Origin: a methanogenic archaeon
GTDB taxonomy: Archaea > Thermoplasmatota > Thermoplasmata > Methanomassiliicoccales > Methanomethylophilaceae
Length of the DNA stretch: 14,311 nucleotides
Direction: 5' to 3'
Assembly (NCBI GenBank): GCA_902787415.1
Contig: CADAGG010000009.1
Coordinates: 3,808 to 18,118, forward strand
The notes under the pieces are model-generated. The model saw only the letters and a program-made list of their open reading frames with translations, did no database searches and was not told where the DNA came from. Of this stretch, positions 7,964 to 14,311 are shown one piece after another. The stretch's first letter is position 1. The number at the start of each line of letters is the position of its first letter. A program made the position numbers and the translations under genes.

Positions 7964-7974
7964 TAGTATTTACC
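7964..7974 (-). promoter_or_regulatory. Probable TATA box of the yczE-fpg pair
   Basis: The minus strand reads GGTAAATACTA, about 24-26 bp upstream of the GTG at 7945. It is weaker than the other boxes in the window, but the position fits a leaderless transcript. Confidence 0.4.
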
Positions 7975-7995
7975 CATGTCCCTCGCAACGGCCAA

Positions 7996-8006
7996 ACTTA
8001 TAATAT
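7996..8006 (+). promoter_or_regulatory. TATA box of the DRG GTPase gene
   Basis: The sequence ACTTATAATAT, centred near 8001, would start transcription around 8026. That leaves a leader of about 16 bases which contains a ribosome binding site, unlike the leaderless neighbours. Confidence 0.55.
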
Positions 8007-8030
8007 AAGGGGGGCTATCGGTTGGTTTAA

Positions 8031-8037
8031 GAGGTGA
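8031..8037 (+). promoter_or_regulatory. Shine-Dalgarno site GAGGTGA of the DRG gene
   Basis: A strong GAGGTGA sits four bases before the GTG at 8042 and fixes that GTG as the start. Clear ribosome binding sites are otherwise scarce in this window. Confidence 0.7.
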
Positions 8038-8041
8038 GACC

Positions 8042-9151
8042 GTGGCCACAATCGACGAGCAGATTGCAGAGTTGGAGAAAGAGATCGCCAACACGAAGAA
8101 GAACAAGGCTACGGAAGCCCATATCGGAAAGATCAAGGCCAAGATCGCCAAGCTGGCCCTAGAGAAGGAGAAGCGTCTCGAGACCGCCAGGGCGGGCGGG
8201 GGCACCAAGGGTTTCTACGTCAAGAAGGCGGGAAACGCCACCGTCGCATTGGTCGGATTCCCTTCCGTGGGTAAGTCCACCCTTCTGAACCAGCTCACCG
8301 GAGCGAAATCCGAGGTCGGAGCATATCACTTCACCACCCTCGCCGTCGTCCCCGGAGTCATGGAGTACAACCACGCCAAGATCCAGATCCTCGATATGCC
8401 AGGACTCATCAAGGATGCGTCCAGGGGTAAGGGAAGGGGAAGGGAGGTCATCGCCGCGGCCAGGTCCGCCGACGTCATCCTCCTGGTCGTGGACATCTTC
8501 AACCCCGACATGAGCGTCCTGATGAAGGAACTGTACAACTCCGCCATCAGGCTGAACCAGCACGCCCCCGACGTGAACATCACAACGTCCCAGCAGGGAG
8601 GAATCCTGGTCAAGCCCACCCTCAAGCTCACCAAGATCACGGTGGAGACCATCAAGGACATGGTGGCCGCCTACGGACACCTGAACTGCACCGTCGTCGT
8701 CCGCGAGGACATCGACGTGGAGCAGATGCTCGACGTCCTGGCGGGCAACAGGGTGTACATCAAGGCGGTCATGGCGATCAACAAGTGCGACCTCGCCAAG
8801 CCCGGACAGCTCGAGGCCGTCCAGGAGATGCACAAGCAGTTCAAGAGCGTCGGAGTCTCCGCCGCCACCGGTCTCCACATGGATGAGCTGAAGCAGGAGA
8901 TCTACGAGACCATCGACATGATCCGCGTCTTCCTGAAGCCCCAGGGACAGGAGGCCGACCTGGACATCCCCCTCATCGTCAAGAGGGGCAACACCGTCGG
9001 AGACGTCTGCGAGCTCATCCACAGGGACTTCAAGAACGCCTTCAGGTACGCCATGATCTGGGGTGACAGCGCCAAGTTCCCCGGACAGACCGTCGGAATG
9101 GACCACGTGGTGGCTGACAAGGACATCCTCTGCATCATCGTCAAGAGATGA
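8042..9151 (+). CDS. DRG-family GTP-binding protein
   Basis: Translation-associated GTPase of the DRG branch of the Obg superfamily, shared by archaea and eukaryotes. The 369 residues show, in order, a Lys/Glu-rich helical N-terminus (about 1-50) as in eukaryotic DRGs, the P-loop GFPSVGKST (72-80), a G2 region HFTTL (96-100), the G3 motif DMPG (118-121) followed by the glycine-rich RGKGRGRE, the DRG-specific S5D2L-like insertion (about 165-240), G4 NKCD (247-250), G5 SAATG (273-277) and a C-terminal TGS domain (about 300-369). Length and motifs match the family with nothing missing. The GTG start is set by the Shine-Dalgarno site. Eukaryotic DRGs act with Dfrp partners on stalled ribosomes; an archaeal partner is not visible here. 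It is transcribed divergently from yczE-fpg and ends with its own terminator. Confidence 0.95.
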   Translation: MATIDEQIAELEKEIANTKKNKATEAHIGKIKAKIAKLALEKEKRLETARAGGGTKGFYVKKAGNATVALVGFPSVGKSTLLNQLTGAKSEVGAYHFTTLAVVPGVMEYNHAKIQILDMPGLIKDASRGKGRGREVIAAARSADVILLVVDIFNPDMSVLMKELYNSAIRLNQHAPDVNITTSQQGGILVKPTLKLTKITVETIKDMVAAYGHLNCTVVVREDIDVEQMLDVLAGNRVYIKAVMAINKCDLAKPGQLEAVQEMHKQFKSVGVSAATGLHMDELKQEIYETIDMIRVFLKPQGQEADLDIPLIVKRGNTVGDVCELIHRDFKNAFRYAMIWGDSAKFPGQTVGMDHVVADKDILCIIVKR

Positions 9152-9153
9152 GC

Positions 9154-9178
9154 GCATCCCGTTCCCGCGGGTGCTTTT
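9154..9178 (+). terminator. Terminator of the DRG gene
   Basis: GCATCCCG (9154-9161) pairs with CGGGTGC (9168-9174) with one bulged T and a six-base loop, and TTTT follows at 9175-9178. It begins three bases after the stop codon. Confidence 0.6.
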
Positions 9179-9182
9179 CCCA

Positions 9183-9193
9183 ATATATTATAT
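9183..9193 (+). promoter_or_regulatory. TATA box of hisS
   Basis: ATATATTATAT is centred at 9188, 29 bp upstream of the ATG at 9217. This supports 9217, not the upstream ATG at 9148 that overlaps the DRG stop codon, as the start of hisS. Confidence 0.65.
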
Positions 9194-9216
9194 CAAAGTC
9201 CGCTCTTGTGGGCCAC

Positions 9217-10464
9217 ATGGTTCAATGTCCCCGCGGTACCAGGGATTTCCTCCCTGACGAGCTGGAAAAGAGAAGGGCTTACGAAGGCACCCTCCGCAGT
9301 GTCGCCCGCAGGTTCGGTTTCAGGGAGATTCAGACTCCGATCTTCGAAGAGGCGGAGCTGTTCATCCTCAGGTCCGGACCCAACGTGCTCAAGGAGCTCT
9401 ATGCGTTCAAGGACAAGGGGGACAGGGATCTCGCTCTCCGTCCCGAGATGACCGCCGCCGTCGTGAGGGCGTTCGTCAACGGAATGAGCAACGACCCCAA
9501 GCCCATCAAGGTGTTCTACTTCGGCCCCTGCTTCAGGTACGAGAGGCCCCAGGCCGGAAGGTACAGGGAGTTCTACCAGTTCGGTGCCGAGATCATGGGC
9601 GCCGCCACCCCCGAGACCGATGCCGAGGCCATCGCCATGGCATCCTTCATGATCAAGAGCCTCGGGCTCAAGAACTACAAGATGAGGATCGGACACATCG
9701 GTGTCCTCAGGCAGAGGATCGCCGACATCGGAGTCCCCGCGGAGAGGACCGCCGAGGTGCTCCAGAAGCTCGACAAGAAGCTCTACGACGAGGCCCGCCC
9801 CATCCTCAAGGACATCGGCGTCAAGGATGCCGACATGGAGGACCTCTTCAAGCTCACCGAGACCGTCGGAGGCACCGAGGTGCTCTCCATGGTCCCCGGA
9901 GACGCGGGAACCTATCTGAAAGAGGTCGTCGACTACCTCGACCGCATGGGCGTGAAGGACGTCGAGATCGACCTCGGTGTCGTCCGCGGACTCGACTACT
10001 ACACCGGCATGGTCTTCGAGGCCGAGGCACCCGTGCTCGGAGCCGAGAAGCAGATCTGCGGAGGAGGCTCCTACACCCTGTCCGAGCTGTTCGGAGGGGA
10101 GAAGGTGTTCTCCACCGGTTTCGCCGTGGGATTCGACAGGATCCTCCTCGCCATGGAGAAGGAGGGCATCGAGTACCAGAGGGAGGGGATCGACGCCTAC
10201 GTCGTCGCCGTCTCCGACGACGTCAGGAAGGACTCCTTCGGCATCGTCGCCAAGCTCCGCGAGGCAGGCATCTCCGCCGACATCGACATCATGGGCAGGA
10301 AGCTCGGCAAGGCTATGAAATCCGCTTCCACCGTATGTGCCAGATATGCCGTCATCGTGGGCGCCAACGAACTCGCTAAGAATGCCGTGACCCTCAGGGA
10401 CATGGCCACCGGCGAGCAGTGCGAGGTCGCCATCGCAGACCTCCCTGAGAAGATCAGAAACTGA
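9217..10464 (+). CDS. hisS: Histidyl-tRNA synthetase
   Basis: Class II aminoacyl-tRNA synthetase that charges tRNA-His. The 415-residue protein starts MVQCPRGTRDFLPDE, the conserved HisRS N-terminus. Motif 2 is around residues 105-123 (CFRYERPQAGRYREFYQFG), the histidine-specific loop is VVRGLDYYTGMVFEA (255-269), the second HisA-type element is GGGSYTLSELFGG, and motif 3 is STGFAVGFDRIL (299-310). A C-terminal anticodon-binding domain follows. I chose 9217 because the conserved N-terminus starts there and a TATA box lies 29 bp upstream; the in-frame ATG at 9148 lies upstream of that promoter. The glycine-rich and histidine-binding motifs are intact, so it is a true HisRS rather than a HisZ paralogue. 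Confidence 0.96.
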   Translation: MVQCPRGTRDFLPDELEKRRAYEGTLRSVARRFGFREIQTPIFEEAELFILRSGPNVLKELYAFKDKGDRDLALRPEMTAAVVRAFVNGMSNDPKPIKVFYFGPCFRYERPQAGRYREFYQFGAEIMGAATPETDAEAIAMASFMIKSLGLKNYKMRIGHIGVLRQRIADIGVPAERTAEVLQKLDKKLYDEARPILKDIGVKDADMEDLFKLTETVGGTEVLSMVPGDAGTYLKEVVDYLDRMGVKDVEIDLGVVRGLDYYTGMVFEAEAPVLGAEKQICGGGSYTLSELFGGEKVFSTGFAVGFDRILLAMEKEGIEYQREGIDAYVVAVSDDVRKDSFGIVAKLREAGISADIDIMGRKLGKAMKSASTVCARYAVIVGANELAKNAVTLRDMATGEQCEVAIADLPEKIRN

Positions 10465-10468
10465 TACA

Positions 10469-10493
10469 GCGGGGGGCTTCCCCCGCATTTTTC
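10469..10493 (+). terminator. Terminator of hisS
   Basis: The perfect 7-bp stem GCGGGGG/CCCCCGC (10469-10475 with 10480-10486) has the loop GCTT and is followed by ATTTTTC. It starts five bases after the hisS stop and ends just before the phosphatase ATG. Confidence 0.75.
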
Positions 10494-10501
10494 CATTCAC
10501 C

Positions 10502-11011
10502 ATGTCCAGGAATCCCGCAGTACTGCCCGCCGACGAATGGCCCCACAGGGTCGTCAGGCACACCGTCACCTTCGTCCGCCACGGACAGAAGAACGGACCC
10601 GGGTTCTCCGCGGATCTCACCGAGAAGGGCCGTCAGGACGCGTACCTGGCGGGAGAGCGCATCCGCTATCCCCTGGACCTCGTCATGGCCAGCCCCTCGC
10701 CCAGGGCGATATCCACCGCCATGGCCATCCGCGAAGGGAACGGCTCCCATGCGAAGCTGGTCGTGGAGGAGCAGCTGGCCGAGCCGGGTCTGGGACTTTA
10801 CACGGATTTCAACGACGCCATGAGGGCGTTCTTCCTCTGCATACGTTCCATCATCGACGAGAACCGTGCGGAGACCATCGTGGCCGCCACCCACAACTAT
10901 GTGGTGGAGTACGTGGCCGAGGTGTTCCGCTGCAGGAATGCCGAACCCGGACTTCTCGAGGGCATAACCATCAACCTGGAGGATTTCTTCCAGGTCTGCG
11001 AGTCCCTCTGA
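10502..11011 (+). CDS. Histidine phosphatase superfamily protein (phosphoglycerate mutase-like)
   Basis: A compact 169-residue branch-1 histidine phosphatase. The signature VTFVRHGQKN carries the phospho-accepting histidine (about residue 27), ASPSPRAISTA gives the second arginine, EEQLAEPGLG the acidic residue, and ATHNYVVEYV the second catalytic histidine. The catalytic set looks complete, so it is probably active, but the substrate cannot be told: family members act on sugar phosphates, signalling proteins, nucleotides and cobalamin intermediates (CobC/CobZ-like). The ATG follows the hisS terminator T-run by only a few bases and no good TATA box is correctly spaced, so expression may rely on read-through from hisS. 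The 17 or so residues before the catalytic strand are variable. Next comes a 154-bp gap and thrS. Confidence 0.85.
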   Translation: MSRNPAVLPADEWPHRVVRHTVTFVRHGQKNGPGFSADLTEKGRQDAYLAGERIRYPLDLVMASPSPRAISTAMAIREGNGSHAKLVVEEQLAEPGLGLYTDFNDAMRAFFLCIRSIIDENRAETIVAATHNYVVEYVAEVFRCRNAEPGLLEGITINLEDFFQVCESL

Positions 11012-11076
11012 CCGCGGGGAGAGGATCTGCAGGCGCATTGCGGAAGGACGGCGCATGTGTTCTCTGTCTGTTCTAA

Positions 11077-11093
11077 CGCGCGTTGGGCGCGCG
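11077..11093 (+). repeat. Inverted repeat CGCGCG-TTGGG-CGCGCG before thrS
   Basis: A perfect 6-bp dyad with a five-base spacer lies immediately upstream of the thrS TATA box, where the B recognition element is expected. It could be an operator or a hairpin ending the phosphatase transcript. No T-run follows, so the terminator reading is weaker. Confidence 0.45.
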
Positions 11094-11103
11094 GATAAAT
11101 ATA
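11094..11103 (+). promoter_or_regulatory. TATA box of thrS
   Basis: GATAAATATA is centred about 67 bp before the thrS ATG, predicting a start near 11123-11125 and a leader of roughly 40 bases. The other genes mostly have no leader. Confidence 0.5.
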
Positions 11104-11111
11104 GGGGATAA

Positions 11112-11153
11112 CCTATCGTCGCTTGTCCGACGCCTGTTGTAGGGGCGGATAGG
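11112..11153 (+). promoter_or_regulatory. Nested inverted repeats upstream of thrS (possible structured leader)
   Basis: CCTATC (11112-11117) is complementary to GATAGG (11148-11153). Between them lie GTCG/CGAC (11118-11121 with 11128-11131) and GCC/GGC (11132-11134 with 11144-11146), so the segment can fold as a small three-way junction about 12 bases before the ATG. If transcription starts near 11124, as the TATA box suggests, the outer arm would not be in the RNA, and the dyad would then act at DNA level or be chance. Confidence 0.35.
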
Positions 11154-11165
11154 AAAGTACCCAAC

Positions 11166-12929
11166 ATGAAAGCATTACTTAACGACGGCACTGTACAGGA
11201 AATGGAAGACGGTCTCTCGGTACTGAGGCACACGACGTCCCACGTCCTCGCGCAGGCCGTGAAAAGGCTCTACCCCGAGACCAAGCTCGCCATCGGACCC
11301 TCCATCGCAGAAGGATTCTACTATGATATGGACAGGGAAGGCGGGTTCACCGAAGAGGACCTCGAGAAGATCGAGGCCGAGATGAAGAAGATCGTCAAAG
11401 AGAACCTCAAGCTCGAGACCTTCGCGCTCCCCCGCGAGGAGGCCATCAAGCTCATGCAGGACAAGGGCGAGGACTACAAGGTCGAGCTCATCAAGGATCT
11501 CCCGGAAGACGCCAACATCACATTCTACAAACAGGGCGAGTTCACCGACCTCTGCGCCGGACCCCACGTCCTCTACACCAAGCAGTGCAAGGCATTCAAA
11601 CTGACCTCCCTCGCCGGTGCCTACTGGCGCGGCGACGAGCACAACAAGATGCTCACCAGGATCTACGGAACCGCCTTCGAGAGCAAGGAGGACCTCGACA
11701 AGTACCTCACCATGCTGGAGGAGGCCAAGAAGAGGGACCACAGGAGGATCGGAAAGGAGCTCGGAATCTTCATGTTCTCCGAGGAGGGACCCGGATTCCC
11801 CTTCTTCCTCCCCAACGGAATGGTCCTCAAGAACCTCCTGATGGACTACTGGAGGGAGATCCACGTCCCCGCCGGTTACAAGGAGATCCTCACCCCCCAG
11901 GTCCTCAACAGGCACCTCTGGGAGACCTCCGGACACTGGGACCACTACAAGCAGAACATGTACACCACCACGATCGACGACGAGATCTACTGCCTCAAGC
12001 CCATGAACTGCCCCGGCAGCACCATCGTCTTCAGCAGCGAGTCCCGCTCGTACAGGGACATGCCCCTGAGGCTCGCCGAGTTCGGTGTCGTGCACAGGCA
12101 CGAGAGGTCCGGAACCCTGCACGGTCTGTTCAGGGTCCGCTGCTTCACCCAGGACGACTCCCACATCTACGTCACCCCCGACCAGGTCAAGGACGAGATC
12201 TCCAACATCGTGAAGATTATCGACAAGGTCTACAAGCAGTTCGGCTTCAAGTACCACGTCGAGCTCTCCACCAGGCCCAAGGACTCCATGGGATCCGACG
12301 AGGACTGGGAGAACGCCACCAACGGCCTGAAGGAGGCCATCGAGTCCATGCAGATCCCCTTCGTCGTCAACGAGGGGGACGGAGCCTTCTACGGACCCAA
12401 GCTCGACTTCCACCTGGAGGACTCCATCGGCAGGACCTGGCAGTGCGGAACCATCCAGCTCGACTTCCAGCTGCCCCAGAGGTTCGGCCTCGAGTACGTG
12501 GGAAGCGACGGACAGAAGCACGCCCCCATCATCATCCACCGCGTGGTCTTCGGATCCGTGGAGAGGTTCATGGGAATCCTCATCGAGCACTACGCCGGAA
12601 AGTTCCCCACCTGGCTCGCACCCGTGCAGGTCAAGGTCCTCTCCGTCTCCGAGAAGAGCAGGGACTACGCCAAGCAGGTCGCCGACCGTCTGTCCGAGGC
12701 AGGCATCCGCGTGGTCAACGACGCCCGCGACGAGAAGATCGGATACAAGATCCGCGAGGCCCAGCTCGACCGCGTGCCCTACATGCTGGTCATCGGAGAG
12801 AAGGAGGCCGAGAGCGGCACCGAGGTAGCCGTCAGGAGCAGGGACAAGGGAGACATGGGAACCATGCTCCTCGTCGAGTTCATCTCGTTCCTCAAGCAGC
12901 ACATCTACCTCAGGCGCGACGATTACTGA
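11166..12929 (+). CDS. thrS: Threonyl-tRNA synthetase, bacterial type, lacking the TGS domain
   Basis: Charges tRNA-Thr and removes mischarged serine. The 587 residues begin directly in the bacterial N2 editing domain: H22 and H26 in HTTSHVLAQAV, C130 and H134 in DLCAGPH. The class II core has the zinc ligands C282 (MNCPGS), H333 (DDSHIY) and H458 (IIIHRVVFGS), at spacings matching E. coli C334/H385/H511, with motif 2 around GVVHRHERSGTLHGLFRVR. A C-terminal anticodon-binding domain (from about residue 487) ends the protein. Compared with the E. coli enzyme the first 51 or so residues, the N1/TGS domain, are absent. Most archaea instead carry a D-aminoacyl deacylase-like editing domain, so this gene is probably of bacterial origin. 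No upstream start that would restore TGS is visible. Confidence 0.95.
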   Translation: MKALLNDGTVQEMEDGLSVLRHTTSHVLAQAVKRLYPETKLAIGPSIAEGFYYDMDREGGFTEEDLEKIEAEMKKIVKENLKLETFALPREEAIKLMQDKGEDYKVELIKDLPEDANITFYKQGEFTDLCAGPHVLYTKQCKAFKLTSLAGAYWRGDEHNKMLTRIYGTAFESKEDLDKYLTMLEEAKKRDHRRIGKELGIFMFSEEGPGFPFFLPNGMVLKNLLMDYWREIHVPAGYKEILTPQVLNRHLWETSGHWDHYKQNMYTTTIDDEIYCLKPMNCPGSTIVFSSESRSYRDMPLRLAEFGVVHRHERSGTLHGLFRVRCFTQDDSHIYVTPDQVKDEISNIVKIIDKVYKQFGFKYHVELSTRPKDSMGSDEDWENATNGLKEAIESMQIPFVVNEGDGAFYGPKLDFHLEDSIGRTWQCGTIQLDFQLPQRFGLEYVGSDGQKHAPIIIHRVVFGSVERFMGILIEHYAGKFPTWLAPVQVKVLSVSEKSRDYAKQVADRLSEAGIRVVNDARDEKIGYKIREAQLDRVPYMLVIGEKEAESGTEVAVRSRDKGDMGTMLLVEFISFLKQHIYLRRDDY

Positions 12930-12938
12930 AACAATCTT

Positions 12939-12958
12939 CCGGGGCCTTGCGGCCCCGG
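12939..12958 (+). terminator. Probable terminator hairpin of thrS
   Basis: CCGGGGCC (12939-12946) and GGCCCCGG (12951-12958) form a perfect 8-bp stem with a TTGC loop, nine bases after the stop. TAAAAACAT rather than a T-run follows; T-rich tracts occur further on at 12995-12999 and 13007-13011. Confidence 0.6.
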
Positions 12959-12993
12959 TAAAAACATATTAACATAGGATTACCCCTCCAACT

Positions 12994-13002
12994 GTTTTTA
13001 TC
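12994..13002 (+). promoter_or_regulatory. Probable TATA box of the chelatase gene
   Basis: GTTTTTATC resembles the CTTTTTATC boxes of top6B and the zinc-ribbon gene. It is centred about 35 bp before the ATG at 13033, predicting a leader of about ten bases. The same T-run may help terminate thrS transcripts. Confidence 0.45.
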
Positions 13003-13032
13003 TATCTTTTTCATTCTGCTGACCGATAACAG

Positions 13033-14311
13033 ATGGTGACCATTACGACCCTGGCCATCGGCGCCCACGGAGGATTCGTGCTGGAGCCCGCCGCCAGGGA
13101 GCTCAGGAAGGAAGGGCATGAGATAACCCTGTTCTGCGAGGACTCCACCAACCTCGACGAGGAGCTCGAGCTGATCCCGGGATTCCTAGACAAGGTGAGG
13201 AAATCGGATCTCCTGTTCCTCAACGTCCACGGCGACGTCACCTACTTCAGGCACTTCGATTCCCTGAAGAGCCTCATGGATTCCTCGGACATCTCGGTCC
13301 TCCTCTACGGGTGCGAGGAAGGTGTGGTGCTGAGCTACCGCAAGTACTTCCGCGGTTCCAACGAGGACTATACCAAGCTGCTCACCCTGGAGAGCATCGG
13401 CGGCGATGACAACCACCGCGCCGCCCTCCTGTGGGCTTTGAAGCACTTCGACGGGGCCGACGTCGAGATCCCCGAACCCGTCCTCCCGCTGGCGCAGGGA
13501 GTGTATGTGCCAGGCATCGGCGGGATACCTCTCGAAGAGGGCCTCAGGGACGTCGGATCCACAGGGAAACCCGTGGTGGGCATCTTCTTCGTCAACTCGT
13601 TCTTCGTCCGGAGCAATCTGCTCGCCATCGACTACCTGTACAAGGCCGTGGAGGAGGCAGGAGCGGAACCTCTGGCACTGTTCTTCCACAGCTACGAGAA
13701 CGCCAATACGGGATCCATCGGGATAAGCAGGATCGTCGACGAGTACCTGGTCCGCGACGGGAAGCCGATAATGGATGCAGCCCTGAACACCATGGGCTTC
13801 TCCCTGACCGTTCTCTCGCAGCCGGGCTGCGGGGAGCAGGTCTCCGAGAACAACTTCTTCAAACGCCTGAACGTCCCCATCCTGCAGGCCATCAACCTCA
13901 TGGGCAGCGCCGCCAAGTGGATGGAGAGCCCCTTCGGACTCACCCCTGCGGAGATAGCCTACTGCGTCTGCAGCCCCGAGTTCGACGGGCAGATCGACGC
14001 CCCGCCCTACTGCAGCACCGAGAAGCAGGACGACGGCAACTATGTGCAGATCCCCCTCAAGGACAGGTGCAGGGCACTGGCGGAGATGGCGTACAGATGG
14101 GCCGTGCTCCGCCGCAAGAAGGAATCGGAGAAGAAGGTCGCGATCCTCATCTACATGTACCCGCCGAGACAGGACCTGGCGGGAGGAGGATACGGGCTCG
14201 ACACCCTGCAGAGCGTGACCGAGGTCCTGCGTTACATGAAGGATGCGGGATATAGACTCGAGTGGATGCCGGAGAACGGCAAGGAACTGGTCACCCGCCT
14301 GCTGGAAGGGG
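13033..14311 (+). CDS. CobN/BchH-family metal chelatase large subunit (5' part, cut by window end)
   Basis: The frame is open from the ATG at 13033 to the window edge, giving 426 residues of a family usually 1,100-1,300 long. The protein resembles the large subunit of ATP-dependent cobalt and magnesium chelatases, which binds the tetrapyrrole and inserts the metal with AAA+ partners. Supporting stretches are KPVVGIFFVNSFFVRSNLLA, followed by YLYKAVEEAGAEPLALFFHS, then the FGLTPAEIAYCVCSPEFDGQ region, LKDRCRALAEMAYRWAVLR and KVAILIYMYPPRQDLAGGG, a pattern typical of CobN and BchH/ChlH. Which metal is used cannot be read from the sequence. In a corrinoid-dependent methanogen, cobalt for cobamides is the obvious guess, but archaeal CobN homologues are often of unproven role. 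The start could also be the adjacent GTG at 13036. Confidence 0.88.
   Translation, partial: MVTITTLAIGAHGGFVLEPAARELRKEGHEITLFCEDSTNLDEELELIPGFLDKVRKSDLLFLNVHGDVTYFRHFDSLKSLMDSSDISVLLYGCEEGVVLSYRKYFRGSNEDYTKLLTLESIGGDDNHRAALLWALKHFDGADVEIPEPVLPLAQGVYVPGIGGIPLEEGLRDVGSTGKPVVGIFFVNSFFVRSNLLAIDYLYKAVEEAGAEPLALFFHSYENANTGSIGISRIVDEYLVRDGKPIMDAALNTMGFSLTVLSQPGCGEQVSENNFFKRLNVPILQAINLMGSAAKWMESPFGLTPAEIAYCVCSPEFDGQIDAPPYCSTEKQDDGNYVQIPLKDRCRALAEMAYRWAVLRRKKESEKKVAILIYMYPPRQDLAGGGYGLDTLQSVTEVLRYMKDAGYRLEWMPENGKELVTRLLEG

Noticed and set aside
8159..9157. A 332-codon open frame antisense to the DRG gene
   Set aside because: It is an antisense shadow; all five GTPase motifs and the TGS domain are on the plus strand.
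9193..10620. A 475-codon open frame antisense to hisS
   Set aside because: It shows the same kind of antisense composition, with no recognisable domain, and it runs across the hisS terminator and into the phosphatase gene.
11175..12902. A 575-codon open frame antisense to thrS
   Set aside because: It mirrors thrS codon for codon. Its product is a Val/Asp/Leu/Gly-rich low-complexity sequence with no family features, as expected from the antisense of a G+C-rich gene. The ThrRS motifs on the other strand are unambiguous.
1..14311. CRISPR array, insertion sequence, integrase site or defence island
   Set aside because: No regularly spaced repeats, transposase, recombinase, nuclease or toxin-like genes are visible on either strand. 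Genes are tightly packed housekeeping types.

Overview
The window reads as ordinary chromosomal DNA of an archaeon. The best fit is Thermoplasmata, and Methanomassiliicoccales in particular. Archaeal markers seen directly are both subunits of DNA topoisomerase VI, a class I lysyl-tRNA synthetase, a Sec61-beta subunit, a DRG-family GTPase with a TGS domain, and TATA-type promoters placed about 25-29 bp before start codons (leaderless transcription). Some genes are bacterial in type: a threonyl-tRNA synthetase with a bacterial editing domain, a formamidopyrimidine-DNA glycosylase and a YczE-like membrane protein. None of the twelve stop codons is TAG, which fits the pyrrolysine-using methanogen order, but the order-level placement is inference.

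Layout: the 3' tail of an unidentified + strand gene (1-72); a divergent pair, secG/Sec61-beta (-) and lysS (+), around 342-431; convergent terminators between lysS and top6A at 1987-2063. A minus-strand block 2070-7945 holds, in transcription order, a YczE-like membrane protein, fpg, a four-TM protein with three zinc ribbons, top6B and top6A. From a second divergent promoter region (7946-8041) a plus-strand series runs to the end: drg GTPase, hisS, a histidine phosphatase, thrS, and the 5' part of a CobN/BchH-type chelatase large subunit cut by the window edge.

The themes are translation (three aminoacyl-tRNA synthetases and DRG), DNA topology and repair (Topo VI, Fpg), membrane insertion (Sec61-beta) and tetrapyrrole metal insertion (CobN-like). 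Most genes seem to have their own promoter and terminator; the clear transcriptional couplings are top6B-top6A (4-bp overlap) and yczE-fpg (86-bp overlap).

I found no mobile element, CRISPR array, tRNA/rRNA gene or defence island, and no clear undescribed multi-gene system. The points most worth a second look are the degenerate KMSKS loop of LysRS, the TGS-less bacterial ThrRS with nested dyads before it, the uncharacterised zinc-ribbon membrane protein next to Topo VI with its promoter inside fpg, and the long yczE/fpg overlap.
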